Shown here: in pieces, positions 1 through 7,706 of the stretch
Position numbering within the stretch: the first letter of the stretch is position 1
Layout of the letters: the number at the start of each line of letters is the position of its first letter
Translations under genes and position numbers: made by a program
DNA from: DASQBT01 sp963782495
GTDB taxonomy: Bacteria; Pseudomonadota; Gammaproteobacteria; Burkholderiales; Thiobacillaceae
Length of the DNA stretch: 64,000 nucleotides
Direction: 5' to 3'
Assembly (NCBI GenBank): GCA_963782495.1
Contig: CAWAJU010000003.1
Location: 434,001 to 498,000 of the forward strand
Notes under the pieces: generated by a model
What the model saw: the letters and a program-made list of their open reading frames with translations, nothing else
What the model was told of the DNA's origin: nothing
Databases searched by the model: none

Positions 1-1677
1 AATCTTGCTCGGTGGCAGTTCCTTGGTCGTCCTGTCCCGCATGTCGTAAACACGTTTCTTACGCAGCCCTTGGGCCGTCTTGCCATAGGTCGAGTTGCTG
101 ATTTCCTTCCAGAACAGGCCTTCAAGCGTCTTGGACCCGGCCTGAATCCGGTGTTCCAGGCATTCCTTGATGAACGCGCCGAATATTCTTGTCTTGGGAT
201 CGGACGGCACGATCACGCCGCGTTTCACGTGATTTGGGCGCCGAGTTTCCGGGCTACGTAGATTTCTGGTGCGGAACAATAACTGTTTCCTGTCAGCGGG
301 AAGACGAGTCCATGTTCGGTTCGCACCGGCAGGACCGGGTAACGGGTATCCGGCGGGAACTCGAATTCAACATAGGCGAAGCTCAGCGTCGTCGGCGTGA
401 AGGCATCGAGATCATTGCTGTCGGCAATCTCGCGCCAGTTGGGCAGCCCGATCAATGACATCGCCGTCGGTTACGCGCTGGACAGGTCGTAATCGGTCCA
501 GTATCTTCATAGCACGGACCGAACCAGAATTGTTCGTTGCGCCCGCCGTGGTAGCACTCGGTGACGAAGTCGAGGTGCCAACTTACCTGGGCAATGTCGA
601 CTTCACGTTTCTTCTTGACGTAATAGCCTTTGCTCTTGTCAAAGTGGCTCTCAGTCACAGTCTCTTTGCCCAACGCCGCCAACGGGTCAAGCTTGAGTTT
701 CTCCTTCCAGCTTTTCAGCAGCAGCTCAATCCCGATGGAGGTCAGCGTGACGGCACTTTCTTCTTGCCGGTCACCTGCTCGAACTGCGCGATGATTTTTT
801 CAATGTAGCGCACGCAGATCGTGGCGTCGTTCAGGGCGTACCGCTTGAACAGGTCCCAATGTTCAACACGGACTTATCCATGTTGCGGATCATTTCCTTG
901 TGCTTCGCCTGATCGTCGTCCAGTTGAATTTTCTCCTGACGGACGAGCTTGCCGATCTCCTTGAGGCTCTTGGATGCCTGCGGTGTCAGCAGCAACGTAT
1001 CGCGCAGCAGGATGTTCAGGATGTTGCTCAGTTACGTCTTTGTAGTCAATGATCAGCTTGGTCGAGGCATCGATGGAGATGAACGTATTCCGGACGTTGG
1101 ACATGTAGGCGGTCAAGTCCTGAAAGTCGGCGAACGCGGGGATGTCAGCGCGGGTGAAGTGGCCGACGAGGTAAATCTTCGTGGATATCTGTGATGCCGT
1201 GTTCCCTGCGCCGACACCCAAGGCGAACACGATGAACTGACCCAAAGTGAGGCGGTCGTCGCCATCCGGGCAGCATATCCCCTGCCATTCCTTGCCGTCA
1301 GAGGTCTTGGCGTGAAATTGGTACGACAGCACGCGGTACTTGGCTAGGCCCATGACAACCTGCTCTCTGCTGACCAGGTAATCCGGGGTCTTGAATTCTG
1401 TATCGAAGCCAATAATCAGGTAGGGCTGCGGGACATCTTCCTCCTCCGACTTCTTTTTACGCTTGGGCTTGTCTGTTTCCGGCTCGCTGTAGAAGTCGGC
1501 GTTTTCCACCCAGGTTTCCGTCTTAATTGACCCTGCCAATTCAGGCGGTTCACGAAAGACCGAAACCGTGTTGGCGTAGCGTAGGTCTTTCAGGGTTGCA
1601 GGTTTGGATGCCCCTTTCGGTTCAGGCGGTTCTGGCGAGACCGGGACCAAGTCGGTGCTGGTCAATTCCTTATTCAT
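1..1677 (-). pseudogene. Family-B DNA polymerase, multiply frameshifted, 3' end outside window
   Basis: Joined across frames, the minus strand reads as one family-B DNA polymerase with a DnaQ-like proofreading domain. The first segment (1677 to about 1035) carries exonuclease motif I FDTEF (residues 91-95). Later segments give an Exo III-like YALNDA, a YHGG motif, polymerase motif A (DYDLSSA-stop-PTAM) and, near the left edge, motif B KEISNSTYGK. Motif C would lie beyond base 1. Lesions are visible as frame changes near 1030, 860, 750, 503 and 230, plus an ochre codon at 471-473 exactly where the motif A tyrosine is expected. The polymerase is therefore dead, unless these are assembly errors. 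Such polymerases occur in self-replicating mobile elements and plasmids. Whether this one belongs to the primer-independent (pipolin) or the protein-primed branch cannot be told from the fragment. Confidence 0.85.
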
Positions 1678-2020
1678 TACCCGTATACCTTGGTTTAGAA
1701 CGGCTAGGGGCAGTAAGAATCCAGCTTGGTTTAGCTGGCAACGAGGAAACTTTTACTGCGCCACAGCCCTTTAACGACTGGATGGGGCTTTTCTTTTGCC
1801 GTGAGGCAACATGGTTTCCAGCCACCTTGATTGAAGGCATCGGCACGCCGTCCCTAAGCCTTGATCGAAACAGCGTTGAATTCAGGTTTAAACAATGGAA
1901 TTCCCGTTCTTCCATTGGCCCCTGGCAAGCGTGCTGCTGGGGGAGGGTCAAAACTGGAATAACAGCGTTTTCCAGCTTCAAGGATCGGTATTCGGGTACT
2001 GTGTTCTTTGACGGGCTCAT
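1670..2020 (-). CDS. Small hypothetical protein coupled to the polymerase pseudogene
   Basis: Encodes about 116 residues of unrecognised sequence. The start at 2018-2020 is chosen over a longer frame because a strong AGGAGG Shine-Dalgarno lies six bases upstream of it. The stop overlaps the polymerase start in ATGAATAA, so the two were probably translationally coupled. The protein is basic and rich in Pro and Ser, with no clear signal peptide or membrane segment. It may be an accessory protein of the mobile element. No function is proposed. Confidence 0.55.
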   Translation of the reverse strand: MSPSKNTVPEYRSLKLENAVIPVLTLPQQHACQGPMEEREFHCLNLNSTLFRSRLRDGVPMPSIKVAGNHVASRQKKSPIQSLKGCGAVKVSSLPAKPSWILTAPSRSKPRYTGNE

Positions 2021-2255
2021 CGCCAGCCTCCTTTCGTTCTGTCCATGAATGTCATGGCCGCTGAGTTCCATGCAGCGGAGAGCGATTGACAGCAGCAGGA
2101 AGGAGGCGCGAATTGGAACTCGAACGTGATCCAGACTACTGCCAATGGCTCACGGGTATTTATGCCGAGTCTGGTAGCGCAATAAGCTGTTGTCCTGGGT
2201 CTGGATTAGGGGGACGGTGGCCGGGAATGTCCATGAATCATCCCGGAGAACCGCC

Positions 2256-3353
2256 ATGAGCGTCCTAAAACGAGGCAACAGCAAGTACTGGTACATTCAG
2301 TTCCAGTTAAACGGCAGGACCTACATTCGTTCATCCCGAACAATGAACAAAAAGGCAGCTGAGCAGATGGAGACTGATTGGAAGTCCAAGCTCCATGCGC
2401 AACAATTTCTCGGCGTGAAAGACCGGATTTCAATTCGGCAAGCGATTGAACAGTATTTCGAGTCCAAGAGGGGAACCCCCTACCACCTGCCGTTAATGGC
2501 AACTGGAAAGTCGGTCCTTCGACTGCTGCCAGTCAGCAAGCCACTGGATGAACTCAACGCGCACGACCTTGAACGGTATAAGCGGGATCGAATCGCTGAA
2601 GGAGTGACCCCGCAAACGATTAAGCACGGATTGAACTTGATTCGTGGAACATGGAAATTTGCCCGCAAGCTTGGTTATCAGACCAATGACCTTGAGTTTC
2701 CGGAAATCAAAATGTCCAAGACTCCGTTGCGGTACTTGAACGATGATGAAGAAAAACGTTTTCTTGCCAACCTTGACCCGAAACGGGAAGGGAAAGGATT
2801 CAGGCCGTATCCTGAAAGGGATGCTGAAACGAAACGGTGCTTGCAGGATGCCTACGACCTTGTGATCCTGCTGCTGGATACTGGCGCTCGGTATGGTGAG
2901 ATCGCCAACATCGAATGGTCACGAATCAACCTTGAAGATCGCTCGATTAATCTGTGGCGGCCGAAGGTCCAGAATGAGACCGTGTTGTATATGACCGACC
3001 GTGTTTATGACGTGCTGTCGCGGAGAAATCAAACCCAAGCCAGCCCCTACGTATTCCAGAATCGGAAAGGTGGTCCACGGGGTTACGTCGCCCAGTCAAT
3101 CCGCAAGGCATTGAGGAAAGCTGGATTACGTGATTGTCGAATCCACACCTTTCGTCATACTCATGCTTCACGGTTAATCCAAAATGGGATGAGCGTCTAT
3201 GAGGTGCGGGAAGTTCTCGGTCACACTGACATCAAGACGACGATGCGGTATGCTCACCTTGAAACGAAACAGGTCACGTCGAAGGCTCGTGATGTGATCA
3301 ATCGGTTAAATCAGAAGTCTTCTGGCAGTGATGTTGGGGAGGTGGAGGATTAA
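2256..3353 (+). CDS. Phage-type tyrosine recombinase / integrase
   Basis: A 365-residue site-specific recombinase. The catalytic set is visible: R212 (in GARYGE), H297 and R300 (in HTFRH), H323 (in LGHTD) and the nucleophile Y332 (in MRYAHL). The N-terminus has the short beta-strand arm-binding pattern (KYWYIQFQLNGRTY) and is followed by a SAM-like core-binding domain. The ATG at 2256 is preferred to an in-frame GTG-rich upstream extension because GGAGA precedes it. The insertion typical of integron integrases between the second and third catalytic boxes is not seen, so this is not IntI. It probably mobilised the element carrying the polymerase. The tRNA-Gly 5 kb away is a candidate target. 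Confidence 0.9.
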   Translation: MSVLKRGNSKYWYIQFQLNGRTYIRSSRTMNKKAAEQMETDWKSKLHAQQFLGVKDRISIRQAIEQYFESKRGTPYHLPLMATGKSVLRLLPVSKPLDELNAHDLERYKRDRIAEGVTPQTIKHGLNLIRGTWKFARKLGYQTNDLEFPEIKMSKTPLRYLNDDEEKRFLANLDPKREGKGFRPYPERDAETKRCLQDAYDLVILLLDTGARYGEIANIEWSRINLEDRSINLWRPKVQNETVLYMTDRVYDVLSRRNQTQASPYVFQNRKGGPRGYVAQSIRKALRKAGLRDCRIHTFRHTHASRLIQNGMSVYEVREVLGHTDIKTTMRYAHLETKQVTSKARDVINRLNQKSSGSDVGEVED

Positions 3354-3570
3354 CGTTGTACGATGGGCATAGTACGATGCCGGATAAGAACTCGTTGGGA
3401 CAGTAACGGGCCATGAGCGGTCATCTGAGCATTTCTCCTGCGGCAGACATCCGGTCCGGACTATCATCACGTTTGCGGACAGACAACTTGAGCACACCAA
3501 TAATGAATCAGGCTGCTACAACGCACCCGTACGTTCTGCGAGCATCAATATGCGGTCCGGTGGGCCCTTC

Positions 3571-3585
3571 GAATAACTGTTAGGT
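3571..3585 (+). other. attC/attI-like recombination core at left edge of cassette region
   Basis: The heptamer GTTAGGT (3579-3585) fits the integron core consensus GTTRRRY and lies nine bases before the GTG start of the next gene, as in a gene cassette. The 14 bases GAATAACTGTTAGG (3571-3584) recur exactly, inverted, at 6185-6198 on the far side of the region. No matching RYYYAAC partner is evident within normal attC length, so whether this is an attC remnant or an attI-like site is open. The rest of 3354-3593 holds no recognisable gene. Confidence 0.45.
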
Positions 3586-3593
3586 ACCAGAGG

Positions 3594-4598
3594 GTGATCA
3601 ACTTGGACGGGTACATACAAACAGCCGTAGGCGTAGTCGTGTCGGTCATCTTCTTTCTGATCGGCTATCGGCAAACCATAGGAGCTCGAAAAGAAAGGGT
3701 TAGTTCAGCGAACAGGGCTGTTTACAAGGCGCTTCTTCGTCGACTTGTCTTGGAAGACTATTCCCCGAAGATTGAAGATATCAACAGGTTGATCGAAGGC
3801 AAGGCGCACGAATTCAAAGTTTCCCCTGAAGATCTACATCCTGACGAACAACTTCTGAATCAGGTATTCGCTGAAATCTTCGACAACGACTTTATCGCTC
3901 CCAACAAGAGAACCGATATTGAATCTCGCGTAGAAACCGCCTTCGATCAACTAGCTAAAGGCAAGCAGAAATTAGATGATTCAAGCTTACTGACTCCTAA
4001 TCTCGAAAAGCGAAAAGCCCTCTTAGTTGGCGTACTGGGGCTACTCGCGTCATTGATGGGCGCTTTGGTTTCTTTGGTGCTCGTCCTCGGCAAAGGGTTC
4101 CCAACAAGCAGCGATACTTCTGTTTATAGATCGCTTATCCCAATTTTAGTGGTGTTCGCGGCGAGCTTGGTATCGGTCGTTGCGATTTCGTTCGTCAAGA
4201 AACTCCGCGAAGCACCAGAGGAACTCCTTACACGCGTTACTGCGGCCGCAGAGGGCGCACTACTCGAAAATGAAGTTGCCACCACGCTTGCCAAGCAAGG
4301 TATTTCCTTCCAAGTGGAGCCCAAGCTAGGACTGTTGCGACCGGACTTCGTGATTGAGCTCGATAGGAAACGTGTTGCTATTGAAACAAAATCTTGGCGT
4401 TCTCCGCCCTCTGTTTCCGTAATCTCTCGTGCAATAAGGTACCTACAGGAACTGCTACGAAGCGGCGCGGTAGATGGTGCTTTGCTTGTGACGCGCGGAC
4501 GAATTCCGAAATTAGAGGGGATGTCGGGTACGGAGAACATTCAGGTTGTCGCAGTGAAAGACCTACCTGATTGGCTCAAAAGCCACCAGAATACCTAA
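3594..4598 (+). CDS. Membrane-anchored PD-(D/E)XK nuclease-like protein (cassette gene)
   Basis: A 334-residue protein starting at GTG. Hydrophobic segments lie at about residues 8-24, 142-166 and 179-200, with a charged soluble stretch between the first two. The C-terminal part (about 220-334) resembles an Mrr/REase-fold nuclease: an acidic helix (E225/E227), then RPDFVIEL with D251 and VAIETKSW with E264 and K266, giving the D-X13-E-X-K pattern. The stop codon falls inside the inverse core ACCTAAC of the following attC-like site, and the start is nine bases after a GTTAGGT core, which is cassette architecture. The context suggests a defence or stress function at the inner membrane, but this is inference. 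Holliday-junction resolvase-like or non-catalytic membrane sensors are alternatives. Confidence 0.7.
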   Translation: MINLDGYIQTAVGVVVSVIFFLIGYRQTIGARKERVSSANRAVYKALLRRLVLEDYSPKIEDINRLIEGKAHEFKVSPEDLHPDEQLLNQVFAEIFDNDFIAPNKRTDIESRVETAFDQLAKGKQKLDDSSLLTPNLEKRKALLVGVLGLLASLMGALVSLVLVLGKGFPTSSDTSVYRSLIPILVVFAASLVSVVAISFVKKLREAPEELLTRVTAAAEGALLENEVATTLAKQGISFQVEPKLGLLRPDFVIELDRKRVAIETKSWRSPPSVSVISRAIRYLQELLRSGAVDGALLVTRGRIPKLEGMSGTENIQVVAVKDLPDWLKSHQNT

Positions 4599-4658
4599 CG
4601 AATAAGGTGTTAGATCGTGCGAGCGAAGCGAGCCACGATCTAATCTTATTCGTTAGGC
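4593..4658. other. attC-like recombination site (66 bp)
   Basis: It begins with the inverse core ACCTAAC (RYYYAAC) and ends with GTTAGGC (GTTRRRY). The outer arms CCTAACGAATAAG and CTTATTCGTTAGG are perfect inverse complements, and an inner inverted repeat (TTAGATCGTG / CACGATCTAA) follows. The stop codons of the genes on both sides (TAA at 4596-4598 on plus, and 4653-4655 on minus) lie inside the two cores. Because the site is nearly symmetric, its orientation cannot be decided by eye. Confidence 0.7.
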
Positions 4659-5477
4659 TTCGCTTGGTGGCGGAGGGAACTGTATTCCAAGCGACCTCCC
4701 ATAGGCTTCCAGCGCCTGAGCAGCAGCCATGCCGAAGCGCCACAGAGTGATGATCGTGTCGTACAGCTCGTGGGCCTGCAACCGAATCCGCTCGCCAAGT
4801 TGAAAGGTAAGCTCGTTGTCAACGAAGTGAAGCTCCAGCATGGAGTCTTCCGTAGTCACTACACCTGGCCGATCAATGACGAGCTCCTTACCAGTCCCTT
4901 GGCCGCGCGCAACGAACTTGGCATGCTGAAGGGTCAGTTTGAGGGTTCCAGTTTGATCTACGTCAAGCGCAGAGACCGTGCCAAGTCGATGCGCGACGCA
5001 AGTTCGAACCTTGTTTAGTCCAAGTACATTCGCGTTGAAGCGAGTTGCTATGGCAAACCGTCGCTCAAGTTTCTCAAGCTTTTGCGGCAAGTGGAGACGG
5101 TGGTTCAAGCGCGGGAGGTCGTGGAATATTCTGTGAAGTTCAGTGCCATTGGCAGACTCCTTGGCCGCGACTTGCATGACCTCGCAGACTTGGAGGCATT
5201 CGTCGAGAAAAAGTCCAGTTCCCTCGATTGCATCTCGGAGGAAACTTCTTAGCAACCAGTCCTGGGCCTCTGCCTTGGCATCTTTGTGTTCCAGTTCAGC
5301 GCCGTTCGCAGGCACGAAGCTGCCGAATTCGTGTTGCTCTGCAATCTGCTCTGCGGTTACGTGCACACAGCCAACTTGCAGCACCTTCGTGACGTCAAGC
5401 TGATGTTGAAGGCGCCGGAAAAACGCCCCCTGAAGTGCGACGAGGTTGATGTGAAGATTCAGTGGATCAGGCGGCAT
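4653..5477 (-). CDS. Hypothetical cassette protein with a HEPN-like R-x4-H motif
   Basis: A 274-residue protein that starts eight bases after a GTTAGGC core (minus strand) and ends inside the next attC-like core, as expected of an integron cassette read leftwards. It is mainly helical in appearance, without signal peptide or membrane segments. The stretch KVRTCVAHRLG (R158 to H163) resembles the R-x4-H motif and trailing HRxG of HEPN-type domains found in many defence and toxin RNases. The rest is not recognised. The HEPN assignment rests on this single motif and is tentative. Confidence 0.6.
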   Translation of the reverse strand: MPPDPLNLHINLVALQGAFFRRLQHQLDVTKVLQVGCVHVTAEQIAEQHEFGSFVPANGAELEHKDAKAEAQDWLLRSFLRDAIEGTGLFLDECLQVCEVMQVAAKESANGTELHRIFHDLPRLNHRLHLPQKLEKLERRFAIATRFNANVLGLNKVRTCVAHRLGTVSALDVDQTGTLKLTLQHAKFVARGQGTGKELVIDRPGVVTTEDSMLELHFVDNELTFQLGERIRLQAHELYDTIITLWRFGMAAAQALEAYGRSLGIQFPPPPSEA

Positions 5478-5484
5478 TTGCGAG

Positions 5485-5553
5485 GCCTAACGTTTGACAT
5501 GAGCGGCAGACGCAGGCTTCCCGGTGGCGGTCCGCTCGATGGACGGGTTAGGA
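5485..5553 (-). other. attC-like recombination site (69 bp)
   Basis: Read on the minus strand, it starts TCCTAACCCGTCCATCGAGC and ends TCATGTCAAACGTTAGGC. These are the familiar ends of canonical chromosomal-integron attC sites (CTAACCCGTC at the 5' end, TCAAACGTTAGGC at the 3' end). Interior complementary boxes GCGGACCGCC and GCCGCTCAT give the imperfect stem. One core base departs from RYYYAAC (T for R). The site lies between two minus-strand genes, with the stop of the right gene inside it and the start of the left gene eight bases after it, so this pair of cassettes runs leftwards. Confidence 0.75.
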
Positions 5554-6180
5554 GTCATCGCTCTTGCCCAGAACGAGAGTGACGATGTACTCGAGGTTGA
5601 AGAGTGCCTTGACCTTGCCTTGGAGCTGACTCATCACCACTGCCCGCGCGTTGGGAGTGCTGAGGGATTTCTCAAGTGCACGCCAAGCTTCGGCCTTTTC
5701 GGCATCGGTGTGGTACTGAGCACCGTTCAGCCAGGTGTCGAGTAGCGATTCGTGAAAGAGCGGCTGGCCACCGACGGATACCTGCATGTACAGGTTGAGT
5801 TCGCCATGCTCAAACACGCGACGGATCACCTTCATGTGATCGGCGAACGCGCGACTGGCGAATCGACGGCCAAGTAGGGCAGCGACATTGTTGAAGGAGG
5901 TCGCTTCCTTTTGGAGAATGACCGGTCGAAGAACATGAAGCAACTCGTGCAACTCGGCGTCGCTGTAAGGCGCACATTCGAAGGACATGCTTGTGCCGCT
6001 CTCCCACTTGAAGTTGGTTATCGCGGGCATGCCGCGTGTTAGCAGTGTGCATGTCCTGACTCGTGCCAACAGTTGAACATACGACCGCAGTAAAGCAAGG
6101 TCGTCCTGCTTGAACGTCGCCGAGATCGAATCAACCAGAGCTCCGTCTTCGGTCTTGAGAGACAAGGTGACAGTGGTCAT
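5548..6180 (-). CDS. Hypothetical cassette protein
   Basis: A 210-residue soluble protein with no recognised domain. The ATG is only three bases downstream of a GTTAGGC core (minus strand, 6184-6190), and the TAA stop falls in the attC-like site at its 3' end, so it is packaged as a cassette. The sequence has a helical C-terminal half containing LFHESLLDTWLNGAQYHTD. No catalytic motif, signal peptide or membrane segment is visible. The very short leader means translation may rely on the core region itself. Confidence 0.6.
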   Translation of the reverse strand: MTTVTLSLKTEDGALVDSISATFKQDDLALLRSYVQLLARVRTCTLLTRGMPAITNFKWESGTSMSFECAPYSDAELHELLHVLRPVILQKEATSFNNVAALLGRRFASRAFADHMKVIRRVFEHGELNLYMQVSVGGQPLFHESLLDTWLNGAQYHTDAEKAEAWRALEKSLSTPNARAVVMSQLQGKVKALFNLEYIVTLVLGKSDDS

Positions 6181-6183
6181 GAC

Positions 6184-6198
6184 GCCTAACAGTTATTC
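6184..6198 (-). other. attC/attI-like recombination core at right edge of cassette region
   Basis: On the minus strand, GTTAGGC lies three bases before the start codon of the gene to its left and is preceded by GAATAACT. The 14 bases GAATAACTGTTAGG are identical to those at 3571-3584 but inverted. No RYYYAAC partner is clear to the right, so this may be an attI-like or truncated attC site. No integron integrase gene is present next to it. Confidence 0.45.
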
Positions 6199-6530
6199 AA
6201 GAGTCCCATGGGTCCGGACATCTATTAATATAGAGACGGCAGTCATGATGTTCTATCTTGATGATTTTTGTCGGTCATTTCAGTGCCCGGTATCTATATT
6301 ACGTTATGAGAAAGGAGACCGGCGGCGGATGGATTATGCACCTGTTTAGGACGCCCAACCATCGGGGAGGGAGGTCTGCGATGGGATGTTGAATTGGCCG
6401 CTTTCGGCGCATCAACGGATATTCTGAGAGCTAACCTCAACCGTGTCTTAAGGGTCGACAACCGAAGTTCCTTAACCGTGAAGGCCTGCACTGTCTGACT
6501 AACAGATCTGCACTTCCACACACTAAACGA
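6199..6530. other. Non-coding stretch right of the cassette region
   Basis: About 330 bases without a supported gene. The open frames here lack ribosome-binding sites and recognisable sequence. No integron integrase, promoter of clear consensus or terminator was seen. Confidence 0.4.
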
Positions 6531-6698
6531 TCAAGAACCTGCTGATTGGAAATGAGCTCTCAGCATCGCCTGTTTAGCCTTGGCCATTTTCAATCTGGCC
6601 TGTGCATCCTTGTACTGTTTTTGAGCTCGCCTCGCATTGTTCTTCAGCATGGCGACACGTTGCAGCTCAACGTCATCAACGATTTCACATAATTTCAT
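6531..6698 (-). CDS. Small basic coiled-coil protein
   Basis: A 55-residue frame with a good ribosome-binding site (GGAGAGG, four bases before ATG at 6696-6698). The predicted protein, starting MKLCEIVDDVELQRVAM, is rich in Ala, Lys, Gln and Arg with a heptad-like helix (RRAQKQYKDAQARLKMAKAK). There is no signal peptide. Small helical proteins of this kind occur in phage-like and plasmid-like regions. No function can be assigned. Confidence 0.5.
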   Translation of the reverse strand: MKLCEIVDDVELQRVAMLKNNARRAQKQYKDAQARLKMAKAKQAMLRAHFQSAGS

Positions 6699-6893
6699 TT
6701 CGCCTCTCCTTCAGCGTGGTACAGATATTTATGCACAGTGCTGGCACGGAGGGGCTCTCGGCTGCATCACGCCCCTTCAGAAATTCAACGCGCCTTCACT
6801 TCTAGCGCCAGCTAAAAATGGGAGGCGTTTCCCAACAACAAGGCATCGTATGGGGCAAGGTAACTTACCTTGAGTAGACGCTTCTTTGTGAAA

Positions 6894-7424
6894 TTAACTT
6901 TTGCATAGTGGGCATTCGCATTTACCGATCGATTCTGGACGCGGCTCATCTTCGGCGTTACCGAAACGATAACAGTAAGTCAGAGCGTTATGACACACGA
7001 TGTTTTTTGTTGCCACACTGATGTAAGTTTCGACGAATTTCTTGCAAGCTGATGTCGCCCCAATCGCGGCTTCATCGTCGTATGTAAGATGCGGCATTAG
7101 CTCCGTGCTGCTTTTCTTATTCTGTTCTGCCGCGAAAGCATTTATGAGCAATCGCGTGCGACAAACCCTGACATTGTCTTCCATCAGTTCAACGCCATAA
7201 GTCGTTTCAACAGCTTGTTTTGCAGTGGAACTCAACCAAATTTTCCATGCCACAACCCTAACTAAGAAATTTCCATCGCCACAGGCAGGGTCTATAAATG
7301 TTTTGTTCGGCAACCAAATTTCGTCAGGTAGCTTCCCCATGATTTCATCAACGAGTGGAAGTGGGGTGAAAATCTCCCCGGTTTTCTTGATACGGGATTT
7401 GTCGCGAATGATTTTCGCAGGCAT
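6894..7424 (-). CDS. Short N6-adenine DNA methylase-like protein
   Basis: A 176-residue SAM-dependent methyltransferase-like protein of the kind annotated as restriction subunit M in phages. The N-terminus has the GEIFTPLPLVDEI segment, motif I is DPACGDGNF (D45 to F53) and YGVELMEDNV follows as the acidic post-I strand. The catalytic NPPY/F motif IV is absent: the equivalent place reads NIVCHNALTY, as is usual for this short subfamily. The C-terminus ends in a CxCPxC cysteine cluster (CECPLC) that could bind zinc. The ATG is preceded by GAGGAG. Phage or mobile-element origin is likely. Whether it methylates DNA is uncertain. Confidence 0.75.
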   Translation of the reverse strand: MPAKIIRDKSRIKKTGEIFTPLPLVDEIMGKLPDEIWLPNKTFIDPACGDGNFLVRVVAWKIWLSSTAKQAVETTYGVELMEDNVRVCRTRLLINAFAAEQNKKSSTELMPHLTYDDEAAIGATSACKKFVETYISVATKNIVCHNALTYCYRFGNAEDEPRPESIGKCECPLCKS

Positions 7425-7609
7425 TGATAGACTCCTCTAGCGGCACTCGCCAGACCGGTTTGCCGTACAAAGAAAGCATCGGCAGAAAGTGGATGGACTT
7501 AATGTGACCTCCAACATATTTTTTTCGTGCCTGCACTCATAACTACTCACGCCGCTTCTATCAAAGCTAATGACGTAGCGTAAGAAGTCGCAGTGATCCA
7601 CAGTGTTGA

Positions 7610-7639
7610 ACGGCCCACGATTCAAGTGGGCCGTTTTTT
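7610..7639 (+). terminator. Rho-independent terminator, plus strand
   Basis: A perfect 9-bp stem ACGGCCCAC / GTGGGCCGT with a 7-base loop is followed by six T. No plus-strand gene ends shortly upstream, so it may stop read-through or end an unrecognised transcript. The surrounding 7425-7706 has no gene I can support. Confidence 0.75.
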
Positions 7640-7706
7640 ATGGCTGGTTGAGGACAATTCCACCGTTGGTCACTGTCGATAAATACCCTTCAAGGAGAGC
7701 ATCGAC

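Noticed and set aside
2256..3353. Integron integrase (IntI) as identity of the recombinase
   Set aside because: The extra IntI-specific helix between catalytic boxes is not seen and the N-terminal arm domain is phage-like.
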